Source of the DNA: Candidatus Liminaster caballi
GTDB taxonomy: Bacteria; Bacteroidota; Bacteroidia; Bacteroidales; UBA3663
NCBI GenBank assembly: GCA_018065085.1
Contig: JAGHUA010000016.1
Location: 1 to 34,951, forward strand
Reading direction: 5' to 3'
DNA length: 34,951 nucleotides
The notes under the pieces were generated by a model. The model saw only the letters and a program-made list of their open reading frames with translations. It was not told the origin of the DNA and did not search any database. A program made the position numbers and the translations under genes. Every line of letters begins with the position of its first letter. Positions within the stretch are counted from its first letter, which is position 1. Positions 25,507 through 34,238 of this stretch are shown one piece after another.

Positions 25507-25537
25507 CAAAAATACTGAAATCGGGCGGTTTTTCAAA
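25507..25537 (-). promoter_or_regulatory. Promoter of hisS
   Basis: On the minus strand TTTG (25537-25534) is followed after 19 bp by TATTTTTG (25514-25507) and CGCC. The hisS ATG at 25483 lies about 24 bp downstream, which supports this start over the longer ORF. Confidence 0.7.
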
Positions 25538-25577
25538 ATAATTAATGTTATAAATATAAAAAATGAGTAAAAGTTTC

Positions 25578-25605
25578 TTGTTTTCGCGAAAAAGTGCTAT
25601 CTTCG
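25578..25605 (+). promoter_or_regulatory. Promoter of metH
   Basis: TATCTTCG at 25598-25605 (one mismatch to TAnnTTTG), followed by CGCC, lies 25 bp before the metH ATG. A TTG at 25578-25580 gives a somewhat short 17-bp spacer. No cobalamin or SAM riboswitch is visible in the 147-bp gap to hisS. Confidence 0.5.
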
Positions 25606-25630
25606 CGCCGCAATAAACCACCACTATCCG

Positions 25631-28600
25631 ATGAACAACAGAATAAAGACCAAGATCAGCGATGTAGCGAAACAGCGTTTGCTGGTGCTCGACGGCGGCA
25701 TAGGAACAATGATACAGCGGGAGAATCTCACGGAGGAAGATTTCCGTGGTTCGCTCTTTGCCGGTCATCAAATTTTGCTGCGAGGCAATAACGATGTGCT
25801 GTCGCTGACCCGTCCGGATGTCATCGAACAGGAGATTCGTTCCTATCTCGATGCCGGTGCAGACATTGTCACAACCAATACATTCTCATCGCAACGCATC
25901 TCGCAGCGTGAATACGGACTTGAGGAGTCGGTGGCAGACATGAACCGTGCCTCTGTGACGATAGCCCGACGTCTGGCAGATCAATATACGGCACAGAATC
26001 CCGATAAGCCGCGTTTTGTGGCAGGCAGTGTGGGACCGACCAGCAAGATGCTGTCGATGAGTGAGGATGTGAACAATCCTGCAGCGCGAAGCATTACGTT
26101 CGACGAATTGGAGTCGGCATATTACGAGCAGATTTGCGTGATGGTGGAGAGTGGTGTCGATGTCATTCTTGTTGAGACAATCTTTGACACGCTCAATGCC
26201 AAGGCCGCCATATCGGCATATCAGAAGGTCTGTGACGATGTCCAGGCGGCTTCGGATGTCAGCCTGATGCTCTCGATGACGGTGAGCGATGCCAGCGGAC
26301 GAACGCTGAGCGGCCAGACGGTTGAGGCGTTCGTTGCCTCGGTGATGCATGCCAATCCGCTGTCGGTGGGAATGAATTGCGGACTTGGAGCTGATGGTAT
26401 CTTGCCATGGCTCAGCCGTATGTCCGATTTTGCTACTTGTATGGTGAGCTGCCATCCGAATGCGGGTCTTCCTAATCAGTTCGGAGGCTATGACCAGTCG
26501 CCAGAAGAGTTCGTGCGCTTGATGCAGCCTTTCTTCGACCGTCATCTTGTAAATATCGTGGGTGGCTGTTGCGGCACAACGCCCGACCATATTAGGGCAC
26601 TGTCTGCTGCGGTCGATTCGTTGAACGCCAACGGTTATCAGGTGCGTCAGAGTGTCGTGCCAGCGGAGCGCCACACAATACTATCCGGTCTCGAACCTCT
26701 TGAGGCTGGGGCATCGGATTTTATTCGCGTTGGCGAACGATGCAATGTGGCTGGCAGCCGTAAGTTCCTGCGTCTGATTAACGAGAAGAAATATGACGAG
26801 GCTCTCGAAATTGCCCGCCGACAGGTGGAGGACGGAGCCATGGTCATCGACGTAAATATGGACGACGGTCTGTTGGACGCAAAGTCGGAGATGCGCACGT
26901 TCCTTAATCTTCTGGCCTCCGATCCGGCTATCTGCCGTGTGCCGGTAATGGTCGATTCAAGTCGCTTTGACGTTATTGAAGAGGGTTTGAAGTGTATGCA
27001 GGGCAAAGGTGTTGTCAATAGCATCAGCCTGAAGATGGGAGAGGAGGAATTCGTTGCACATGCAAGAACCGTCCATCGGCTTGGTGCGGCTGTCATAGTG
27101 ATGTGCTTCGACGAAGAGGGACAGGCTACGGACTACAGCCGCCGTGTTGATATTTGCCGTCGTGCATTCGATCTGCTTACCAGCAAAGTGGGATTCTCTC
27201 CCGAGGATATTATCTTCGACCCTAATGTGCTGACCATTGCCACAGGTATGGCCGAGCATAACGACTATGCGGCAGACTTCATCCGTGCCACGCGCTGGGT
27301 GAAAGACAATCTGCCGGGAACGCGTGTTTCGGGCGGTCTGTCGAACCTGTCGTTCGCTTTCCGTGGCAATAACTATCTGCGTGAGGCCATGCATTCATGC
27401 TTCCTGCACCTTGCCATGCCACAGGGTATGAATATGGCCATTCTTAATCCTGCCACGGCTCTCGACTATAAATCCATACCTGCCGAACTGCGTCTCGCCA
27501 TCAATGAGGTGATTCTCAATACTTCGCCCGATGCTGCTGATTTGCTCCAGGAAATGGCTCAGGCTCTGCTTGAAGGTAAGACGACAGCCACAGCAACATC
27601 GCCATCGCCAACTGTCAGATCTGTGGCATCCACACAGTCGGCATCGGCAGCAGAGAAGACTGTTCCATCTACTCCAGAGGAGGTTTTGCGACAGTGCCTG
27701 CTCAAAGGACAGACCAATGGATTGGAGGAAAACCTTCTGACACTCATCAATCGCGGTGACAGTCCTGTATCGATCATTGCAGGTCCGCTTATGGACGGCA
27801 TGAACGAGGTGGGAACGCTGTTCGGACAGGGCAAAATGTTCCTGCCGCAGGTGGTTAAGACTGCCCGAACCATGAAACGTGCTGTGGAGGTGCTGCAACC
27901 TTATATCGAGGCCGCTAATGCCACTCAGGATGTGGCATCGACCAAGAACGGAAAGATTCTCATCGCCACAGTGAAGGGCGATGTTCATGATATTGGCAAA
28001 AATATTGTGGGTGTGGTACTTGCCTGCAATAATTTCGAAGTCATAGACCTCGGTGTGATGGTACCTGTCGAGAAGATTATCGATACAGCCATTGCCGAGA
28101 ATGTCGATATCGTCTGCCTGTCGGGTCTGATCACTCCGTCGCTCGATGAGATGTGCGCCGTGGCCCGTGCCATGCAGCAGGCTGGTCTGCGCATTCCTTT
28201 GTTTGTGGGCGGTGCAACGACAAGTGTCCGTCACACGGCTTTGAAGATCATGCCATGCTATGACGGACCTGTGTTCCATCTGCGCGATGCAGCACAGAAC
28301 CCTGTCCTTGCCCTCAAACTGTTGGATCCGGCTCAGCGCGATGAGGTTATTGCCGATAACCGCCGTCAGCTTGAGGCTTTGCTTAAACCGCGAGAAGATA
28401 TTGTGACTGTGCGTTCGCTCATTCCTCTTATCGACTGGAATTATTTCTTCTGGGCATGGCGCACAAAGGCAGATACGGAAGTCGGTGCCTCTCTGCGTGC
28501 AGATGCGGAACGTCTGCTTGAGGAAATAGCATCGAATGATGCCGATATCTATGCCCCACGCTTTGCACAGAAATTCTATCCGGCAGTCGGCAATAAGTCC

Positions 28601-29137
28601 GAGCATTCAATTACAGTGACGTTGCGCCATAATGATCACGAACCTAATTGTCCATGCTGCAACCAGACAGTGGTTTTGCCGACTCCGATATGCGGACATC
28701 ATGCGTTGTGTGATTGGCTGGCGACTGACTCTGAACGAGACTCGGCTATTGCCTCTGGTACGCCTTTACCGGATTATATGACTAATGTGGGCGTCTTTGC
28801 TGTGACGATGAGCGAAGCATTCACTCATCGCCTCGAACATCTGAAGGATGAACGTGGAGGCGGTGACTATGATGTGCTATTGCTCCAAACATTGGGCGAT
28901 CGTCTGGCAGAAGCTACGGCAGAATTTCTTAGCCGTCGTCTGTCAAGTGAACGCGGCTGGAAGGGAATACGTCCGGCTGTCGGCTATCCATCATGGCCTG
29001 ACCAGAAGAATATTTTCCTCCTTGCACGCCTTGTCGATTTCCAGAAACTTGGCATTACACTCACCGAAAACGGCGCCATGTATCCACAGGCCAGTGTCTG
29101 CGGTCTCTATCTTGGCAACCCTGAGGCTGAGTATTAG
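25631..29137 (+). CDS. metH: Cobalamin-dependent methionine synthase
   Basis: The 1168-residue protein has all four MetH modules. The homocysteine-binding barrel (about 1-330) has zinc ligands C250 (NCGLG) and C313/C314 (GGCCGTT). The methyltetrahydrofolate-binding barrel starts near 370 ([13 protein letters not shown]). The B12 cap and B12-binding domains (about 670-890) carry the cobalt-ligating H786 in GDVHDIGKN. The reactivation domain (about 925-1168) carries [12 protein letters not shown] at 1114-1125. A Ser/Thr/Ala-rich linker (about 650-680) joins the second and third modules. It transfers the methyl group of 5-methyl-THF to homocysteine. It is transcribed divergently from hisS. Confidence 0.97.
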   Translation: MNNRIKTKISDVAKQRLLVLDGGIGTMIQRENLTEEDFRGSLFAGHQILLRGNNDVLSLTRPDVIEQEIRSYLDAGADIVTTNTFSSQRISQREYGLEESVADMNRASVTIARRLADQYTAQNPDKPRFVAGSVGPTSKMLSMSEDVNNPAARSITFDELESAYYEQICVMVESGVDVILVETIFDTLNAKAAISAYQKVCDDVQAASDVSLMLSMTVSDASGRTLSGQTVEAFVASVMHANPLSVGMNCGLGADGILPWLSRMSDFATCMVSCHPNAGLPNQFGGYDQSPEEFVRLMQPFFDRHLVNIVGGCCGTTPDHIRALSAAVDSLNANGYQVRQSVVPAERHTILSGLEPLEAGASDFIRVGERCNVAGSRKFLRLINEKKYDEALEIARRQVEDGAMVIDVNMDDGLLDAKSEMRTFLNLLASDPAICRVPVMVDSSRFDVIEEGLKCMQGKGVVNSISLKMGEEEFVAHARTVHRLGAAVIVMCFDEEGQATDYSRRVDICRRAFDLLTSKVGFSPEDIIFDPNVLTIATGMAEHNDYAADFIRATRWVKDNLPGTRVSGGLSNLSFAFRGNNYLREAMHSCFLHLAMPQGMNMAILNPATALDYKSIPAELRLAINEVILNTSPDAADLLQEMAQALLEGKTTATATSPSPTVRSVASTQSASAAEKTVPSTPEEVLRQCLLKGQTNGLEENLLTLINRGDSPVSIIAGPLMDGMNEVGTLFGQGKMFLPQVVKTARTMKRAVEVLQPYIEAANATQDVASTKNGKILIATVKGDVHDIGKNIVGVVLACNNFEVIDLGVMVPVEKIIDTAIAENVDIVCLSGLITPSLDEMCAVARAMQQAGLRIPLFVGGATTSVRHTALKIMPCYDGPVFHLRDAAQNPVLALKLLDPAQRDEVIADNRRQLEALLKPREDIVTVRSLIPLIDWNYFFWAWRTKADTEVGASLRADAERLLEEIASNDADIYAPRFAQKFYPAVGNKSEHSITVTLRHNDHEPNCPCCNQTVVLPTPICGHHALCDWLATDSERDSAIASGTPLPDYMTNVGVFAVTMSEAFTHRLEHLKDERGGGDYDVLLLQTLGDRLAEATAEFLSRRLSSERGWKGIRPAVGYPSWPDQKNIFLLARLVDFQKLGITLTENGAMYPQASVCGLYLGNPEAEY

Positions 29138-29178
29138 TGAATGTCGATTGCATATTGGCCTTTGGCCTAATCAGCAAA

Positions 29179-29277
29179 ATTGGACTAATTGGACTAATTG
29201 GTCTAATTGGACTAATTGGACTAATTGGCCCAATTGGCCCAATTGGCCCAATTGGACTAATAGACCCAATTGGTCTA
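29179..29277. repeat. Eleven tandem 9-bp units (ATTGGACTA type)
   Basis: Exactly 99 bp of ATTGGACTA, ATTGGTCTA and ATTGGCCCA units fill the 156-bp gap between the convergent metH and nitroreductase genes. One unit is degenerate (ATAGACCCA). Adjacent units create CCAATTGG palindromes every 9 bp. Because 9 is a multiple of three, all frames stay open (IGLIGPIG.. or NWTNWPNW..), but no real gene is implied. No classical terminator is seen in this gap. Confidence 0.92.
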
Positions 29278-29293
29278 ATATCCCAATATTCTC

Positions 29294-29821
29294 TTAAAAC
29301 TTCCCAATGTGAACTTTCTCCCATTGGAGTTTGTCTGTGTCGTATGGTTTGCGGACCTCATCAGGATGGCCTATGCTGATGGCCGACAGAACTTCATAAT
29401 TGGCTGGTATGGACAGGATTTGGCGAATGTTGTAGGTGGCAGTGTTGCCATTCTCATCATAGCGGTTGCGCATCTGGATCCACACGGAACCGAGTCCGAG
29501 ATCGGCACATTGCAACTGCATCTGAATTGAAGCGATAGCGCAATCCTCTACCCATGTGTCGCTTTCCTCTGGGTCGGCACACACAACAATGGCAAGGGCA
29601 GCATCTGCCAATGGTGCGGCTCCTGCATCTTTTACTAAAGAGAGTTGGCGAAGAGTCTCACGATCTTCCACCACGACGAAATGCCAAGGATTCTTGCGCT
29701 TGCCTGCTGGCGACATGAGTGCTGCTTCGAGAATGAGACGTACCTGATCGGGTGTGAGAAGCTCGTCGGTATATCGGCGATAACTGCGACGATTGATTAC
29801 TAATTCGTGGAAATTGTTCAT
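29294..29821 (-). CDS. Nitroreductase-family FMN oxidoreductase
   Basis: The 175-residue protein has the N-terminal FMN-phosphate motif RRSYRRY (11-17). It also has the helix MSPAGKRKNPWHFVVVEDRETL, with the family's S-P-x-x-x-N-x-Q/W-H-F pattern, and the C-terminal block GLGSVWIQ..ISIGHPDEVRKP. Members are FMN-dependent, NAD(P)H-using reductases of nitro or quinone compounds; the substrate here is unknown. It is cytoplasmic, monocistronic and convergent with metH. Confidence 0.92.
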   Translation of the reverse strand: MNNFHELVINRRSYRRYTDELLTPDQVRLILEAALMSPAGKRKNPWHFVVVEDRETLRQLSLVKDAGAAPLADAALAIVVCADPEESDTWVEDCAIASIQMQLQCADLGLGSVWIQMRNRYDENGNTATYNIRQILSIPANYEVLSAISIGHPDEVRKPYDTDKLQWEKVHIGKF

Positions 29822-29843
29822 CTTTATATCGGTTTTGTGGGTG

Positions 29844-29874
29844 CAAAAGTAGTGCTATTATGGTAAAAAAACAA
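29844..29874 (-). promoter_or_regulatory. Promoter of the nitroreductase gene
   Basis: On the minus strand TTG (29874-29872), a 20-bp spacer and TACTTTTG (29851-29844) followed by CACC. The ATG at 29821 is 22 bp downstream. Confidence 0.65.
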
Positions 29875-29901
29875 GAAAAAGTGCCAAAAAATGCTAATTT
29901 G

Positions 29902-29933
29902 TTTGTCCGAGCTGAAAAAAAACACTATCTTTG
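29902..29933 (+). promoter_or_regulatory. Promoter of the PpiC/SurA/OstA cluster
   Basis: TTTG at 29902-29905, a 20-bp spacer and TATCTTTG at 29926-29933 followed by CGCG. The leader to the ATG at 29986 is about 45 nt. The four genes downstream are separated by only 30-33 bp. Confidence 0.8.
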
Positions 29934-29985
29934 CGCGCAAATAATTAAGGCATAAGCATTATTTTGTGCCTTCAAAACATCGATT

Positions 29986-31950
29986 ATGAAAAAGACAATA
30001 CTCATACTTGCAACAGCATTGCTCATGGTCGGACAGTCCGATGCCAAGGGCGATAAGAAGGGATCGGCAGTGAAGGATCCCGTGGTGATGACCATCAACG
30101 GTGTGGATGTGACCCGTTCGGAGTTCGAATACTTCTACACCAAGAACAACGAACAGGATCAGAGCGAAGACAAGAGCTTCGATAAGTATGTCGATCTGTT
30201 TGTCAACTATAAGCTCAAGGTGCATGAGGCTTACAGCCGCGGCATCGACACAACCCAGAACTATCAGAACGAACTGGCAGGCTATCGTAAGCAGTTGGCC
30301 GAGCCTTATCTGATGGGAGAGGATTGGAAGGATCAGGCTCTTGATGAGGTTTTGCGCCACCGCACAGAAGAAGTGCATGCCGCACATATTCTTTTCCGTT
30401 TGCAGGAGAATGCATCGCCTAAGGAAGTGTCTGAGGCTATGGCAAAGATTGAGGACTGCAAGCGTCAGCTGGCTGCCGGTGCTCCGTTCGACAGTCTGGC
30501 CCGTGCCTTGAGCGAGGAACCTGCTGCTCGTCAGTCTGGAGGCGATCTCGGCTATTTCTCGACTATGAGAATGGTCTATCCGTTCGAGAAGGCAGCGTAT
30601 GAGACTCCAGTCGGAGAGACAACCGTGGTGCGTACATCATTCGGTGTGCATCTTCTCAAGGTGCTTGACCGTCGTGCATTGCCACAGGATGAAGTCCGTC
30701 TGGCTCACATCATGAAGGCTTATGACCGTCGTACTCCACGTCCGCAGGCTAAGGAGGCTTTGAGCCATGTGATGGACTCTGTATATCAGGAACTGAAGAA
30801 TGGTGCCGATTTCGGTCAGGTTGCATACAAATTCAGCGACGATCAGTCTTCTGCCCGTCAAGGCGGTCTCTATCCATGGCTTGGCCGTAACAATGGCTAT
30901 CCAAAAGAATGGTCTGATGTGGCATTCTCGCTTGAGGTAGGTCAGTTCTCAGAACCGTTTACTACCGATTTCGGATGGCACATCCTCAAACTGGTTGACA
31001 AGCGCGACATTCCAGAGTGGACTGAAGAGCAGAAAAACCAGATCAAGTCGCAGCTCGAAAAAGACCCATCGAGAGGTGAGGCCTACCGCCGTCTGCGTGA
31101 AGACAAGATGATGGCTGAGGAGGGTCTGACGGTGAATGCCAAGGTTTTGGCTGGCAAGAACCGTAAGAAGGTGGCTATGACTATCGGCAAACAGAAATAT
31201 ACTGCTGAGAAATATGATCAGTGGCTTGCTGCCAAGTATGGCGAGGAAATTGAATTTGTGGATAAGGATGAGGCTCTGGATGCATGGAAGCGTGAGTGTA
31301 TCAACCGTTATGCCGATGAGCATCTGGAGGAACGCAACACAGAGTTCCGTAATATCTACAAGGAATATCATGACGGTCTGATGCTGTTTGAGGTGGCCGG
31401 CGGTGAGGTCTGGGATAAGGCAGCAAAGGATACTGCAGGTCTGGTGGCTTTCTTCGAGTCACACCGCAAGAACTACGCTTGGGATGAACCTCTTTTCAAG
31501 GGAGCATTCATTGAGTGTGCCGATGACGAACTGCTTGTCACAGCCCTGAAGAAGATCTATGACAACTGTGATGATATCATGAAGTGTGCAGATATGGTTC
31601 GCGCACAGGTTCTCACCGATACGATCCTTACTCCAAATCCTAAGCAGCCACGTTTCCACATCGTGAACGGTCTGTATGCCCCTGGTGATAACAATACGGT
31701 CGATCGTATGGCATTGAAACTCAATGTCGAGGCTAAGCCGGCACGTGATAACATGCCGATACAGATGACCTACGGACACGTGCTTGCCGATGGTCCTGAG
31801 GAACTTGATGATGTGCGCGGCAAGGTTGTTGCCGACTATCAGACAGAACTTGAGAATAATTGGGTTGCTGAGCTTCGCCGTAAGTTCGAGGTTAAGATCA
31901 ATCAGGCAGAACTTGACAAGCTCAAGGCTGATATCTGTGCGGAGAAATAA
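29986..31950 (+). CDS. Periplasmic peptidyl-prolyl isomerase with two parvulin (PpiC) domains
   Basis: The 654-residue protein has a signal peptide (MKKTILILATALLMVGQSDAKG) and a SurA_N-like stretch (VMTINGVDVTRSEFEYFYTKN). Two parvulin domains follow. The first is at about 128-230 (HAAHILFRL..GGDLGYFS..TSFGVHLLKVLDRR) and the second at about 235-345 (RLAHIMKAY..GGLYPWLG..TDFGWHILKLVDKR). The C-terminal 300 residues are helical and charged. Parvulins act as chaperones and isomerases for outer membrane proteins crossing the periplasm. It is first of three consecutive parvulin-family genes behind one promoter. Confidence 0.92.
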   Translation: MKKTILILATALLMVGQSDAKGDKKGSAVKDPVVMTINGVDVTRSEFEYFYTKNNEQDQSEDKSFDKYVDLFVNYKLKVHEAYSRGIDTTQNYQNELAGYRKQLAEPYLMGEDWKDQALDEVLRHRTEEVHAAHILFRLQENASPKEVSEAMAKIEDCKRQLAAGAPFDSLARALSEEPAARQSGGDLGYFSTMRMVYPFEKAAYETPVGETTVVRTSFGVHLLKVLDRRALPQDEVRLAHIMKAYDRRTPRPQAKEALSHVMDSVYQELKNGADFGQVAYKFSDDQSSARQGGLYPWLGRNNGYPKEWSDVAFSLEVGQFSEPFTTDFGWHILKLVDKRDIPEWTEEQKNQIKSQLEKDPSRGEAYRRLREDKMMAEEGLTVNAKVLAGKNRKKVAMTIGKQKYTAEKYDQWLAAKYGEEIEFVDKDEALDAWKRECINRYADEHLEERNTEFRNIYKEYHDGLMLFEVAGGEVWDKAAKDTAGLVAFFESHRKNYAWDEPLFKGAFIECADDELLVTALKKIYDNCDDIMKCADMVRAQVLTDTILTPNPKQPRFHIVNGLYAPGDNNTVDRMALKLNVEAKPARDNMPIQMTYGHVLADGPEELDDVRGKVVADYQTELENNWVAELRRKFEVKINQAELDKLKADICAEK

Positions 31951-31980
31951 CGAACTGTGTAAATCATCTGTCTGGAGACT

Positions 31981-32814
31981 ATGAGACATCTGCTATTATA
32001 TTTGGTTACTGCATTGTTGTTGTCTGCTTGTATTCCTGCCGAGAGTCCAATCCTGGCTCAGGTGGGTGATGCCAAGCTTACAACCAACGATGTGCGCCTG
32101 CAGATGCCATTGAGCATGACGGGTGCCGACAGCGCGGCCTTTGTGCGTGAATATGTGGATGAGTGGGTCAACGAACAGCTGCTCTATCAGCAGGGTATGC
32201 GCAATGTGCCCGACCTTGACAAACTCGAACAACTTGCAGCTCAGTACAGACGGGACCTGATTTCGCTGACCTACGAGAACGAACTGATGCGTGGCTATGC
32301 CGAAGAGGTTTCTGACGATGAGTGTCTGGCTTTCTATGAAAAGTATCAGAAGCAGCTAAGACTTGAAGAGGCCATAGTGCAAGGGTTCTACATCAAGTTG
32401 CTGTCTAATTCAAGTCGAGTGCGAGAACTGAAAGACTGGCTCAAGCAGATGCAGAGCGGTATTATGGATCACGCCGAGGAACTTGAACAATACTGCCAGC
32501 AGAGAGCCGTGGATTATGACTCGTTCATGGACTCATGGGAAAATATCCATCGTCTCACAGACCGACTGCCGGTCACGGTGGTAGATGCCGGTCAGTTCCT
32601 CCGTTGCCAGGTCTATGAGATGAAGGACGATGACTATATTCATCTCTTCCTTGTCAGCGACTTCCGTCTGGCAGGGGAAATCGAACCTTTTGAACATGCC
32701 AAAGCCGATGTGCATGAATTGCTGTTGCAGCAGAAGCATCGCGAATTCCGTAAGCGTCTGCTCAAGAGTCTGCGAGACGAGGCTTTGCGCACAGGTGAAC
32801 TGAAAATTAACTGA
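31981..32814 (+). CDS. SurA_N-like lipoprotein, PPIase-related but without an evident parvulin core
   Basis: The 277-residue protein has a lipobox (LLLSAC, C17) and then a SurA_N-like segment (ILAQVGDAKLTTNDVRLQMP..REYVDEWVNEQLLYQQGM). The C-terminal half lacks the HILF, GGDLG and FGYHI motifs of a catalytic parvulin domain. It is therefore probably a membrane-attached chaperone rather than an isomerase. It begins 30 bp after the preceding PPIase gene and 33 bp before the SurA-like gene, and should work with them on outer membrane protein transit. Confidence 0.8.
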   Translation: MRHLLLYLVTALLLSACIPAESPILAQVGDAKLTTNDVRLQMPLSMTGADSAAFVREYVDEWVNEQLLYQQGMRNVPDLDKLEQLAAQYRRDLISLTYENELMRGYAEEVSDDECLAFYEKYQKQLRLEEAIVQGFYIKLLSNSSRVRELKDWLKQMQSGIMDHAEELEQYCQQRAVDYDSFMDSWENIHRLTDRLPVTVVDAGQFLRCQVYEMKDDDYIHLFLVSDFRLAGEIEPFEHAKADVHELLLQQKHREFRKRLLKSLRDEALRTGELKIN

Positions 32815-32847
32815 ACAAGATTTTGTAAAAATTAAATATTGATATAG

Positions 32848-34209
32848 ATGAAGAAATATTTGCTGACATTGTCTGCCATGCTTTGTGCAGGAATAAGTCT
32901 TGCCCAGGAGGCTGACAATGTGATTGATGAGGTAATCTGGGTTGTGGGCGACGAGGCTATCCTCCGATCTGAGGTCGAGCAGGAACGCAAGCGCATGCTC
33001 TATCAGGGTCAGCGTATTGATGGCGACCCGTATGCGGTTATCCCAGAACAGATGGCAATTCAGAAACTGTTTATCAATCAGGCAATCACCGACTCAATTG
33101 AGGTGACTGACGAGGAAGTCGATCGACAGGTGGATATGCAGATTAACATGTTCGTGCAGCAGATCGGTTCGAAAGAGAAACTTGAGGAGTATCTTGAGAA
33201 ACCTATGAATGAGATCCGTTCGGAGTTCCGCACTAACATCAAGAATCAGAATATTGTTCAGAAGATGCGCATGCACCTGACTGAGGATGTGTCTCCGACT
33301 CCAAGCGAGGTGAGAGCATACTTTGAGAAATTGCCAAGCGATAGCATTCCGTTCATTCAGACTCAGGTCGAGGTTCAGATCATCACATTGCAGCCAAAAA
33401 TCCCTCAACAGGTGATTGACGGCATCAAGAACCGTTTGCGCGACTACACTCAGCGTGTCGTAAACGGTGAGTCAGAGTTCTCGACACTTGCCATCCTCTA
33501 CAGCGAGGATCCTGGTAGTGCTCCACTGGGCGGTGAACTCGGTTTCAAGGGTCGTAATGCCTTTGTGCCGGAATTCTCTGCCGCTGCATTCCAGCTGTCT
33601 GATCCTAAGAAGGTCTCTAAGATTGTCGAGACAGAGTTCGGCTACCATATCATTCAGCTTATCGAGCGCCGTGGCGACCGTGCCAATTTCCGTCATATCC
33701 TTCTCACTCCACGTGTCTCAAGCAAGGAGCTCACCGAAGCACGTGGAATGCTCGACACGCTTAAGATGGAACTCGATTCTGCCAAGTTTACATTCGAGGA
33801 GGCTGCACGTCATCTGTCAAGTGACAAGAGCACACGCAACAGCTCGGGTCTCATGACCAGCGAACGTACAGGTACTGCACGCCAGTTCATGGACGAGTTG
33901 CCGAGTGAGGTGGCTCGCGTGGTGAGCAATATGAGTGTGGGTGAGGTGTCACAGCCTTTCTCGATGAAGGATCCTAAGACAGGTCGTGATCAGGTGGCCA
34001 TCGTCAAACTCAAGAACCGTATTGATGGTCATAAGGCAACATACTATGAAGACTATCAGACCGTCAAGGAACTGTATCAGACTTATCTTGAGGAAAAGAT
34101 TATCGATGACTTCATCCGAGCAAAACAGAAAGAGACATATTGCCGCATTAAACCGGGTTGGGAGAAATATGAGTTCGAGTACCCAGGATGGGGCGAGAAT
34201 GGCCGTTGA
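32848..34209 (+). CDS. surA: SurA-like periplasmic chaperone/peptidyl-prolyl isomerase
   Basis: The 453-residue protein has a signal peptide (MKKYLLTLSAMLCAGISLA, cleavage before Q20). A SurA N-terminal chaperone domain follows at about 24-165 (VIDEVIWVVGDEAILRSEVEQERKRM). The first parvulin domain is at about 172-275 (VEVQIITLQP..LGGELGFKGRNAFVPEFSAAAF..TEFGYHIIQLIERR). A second, degenerate one is at about 278-385 (ANFRHILLTPRV..). This order is that of E. coli SurA, which escorts unfolded outer membrane proteins to the BAM complex. It is third in the cluster and overlaps or adjoins the OstA-like gene. Confidence 0.92.
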   Translation: MKKYLLTLSAMLCAGISLAQEADNVIDEVIWVVGDEAILRSEVEQERKRMLYQGQRIDGDPYAVIPEQMAIQKLFINQAITDSIEVTDEEVDRQVDMQINMFVQQIGSKEKLEEYLEKPMNEIRSEFRTNIKNQNIVQKMRMHLTEDVSPTPSEVRAYFEKLPSDSIPFIQTQVEVQIITLQPKIPQQVIDGIKNRLRDYTQRVVNGESEFSTLAILYSEDPGSAPLGGELGFKGRNAFVPEFSAAAFQLSDPKKVSKIVETEFGYHIIQLIERRGDRANFRHILLTPRVSSKELTEARGMLDTLKMELDSAKFTFEEAARHLSSDKSTRNSSGLMTSERTGTARQFMDELPSEVARVVSNMSVGEVSQPFSMKDPKTGRDQVAIVKLKNRIDGHKATYYEDYQTVKELYQTYLEEKIIDDFIRAKQKETYCRIKPGWEKYEFEYPGWGENGR

Positions 34210-34238
34210 TTGATTCCGACACAAATATTACCATTCCA

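Noticed and set aside
25484..25630. Cobalamin riboswitch upstream of metH
   Set aside because: The gap to hisS is only 147 bp and is filled by two divergent promoters. No B12-box-like or pseudoknot sequence is seen.
27395..28606. 403-codon ORF antisense to metH
   Set aside because: It is fully inside metH on the opposite strand, its protein looks random (Cys/His/Arg-rich), and it has no promoter. It is a shadow of high-GC third positions.
29137..29379. ORFs coding IGLIGPIG or NWTNWPNW peptides
   Set aside because: They are translations of the 9-bp tandem repeat in frames that stay open by period-three composition. There is no start region or conserved flank.
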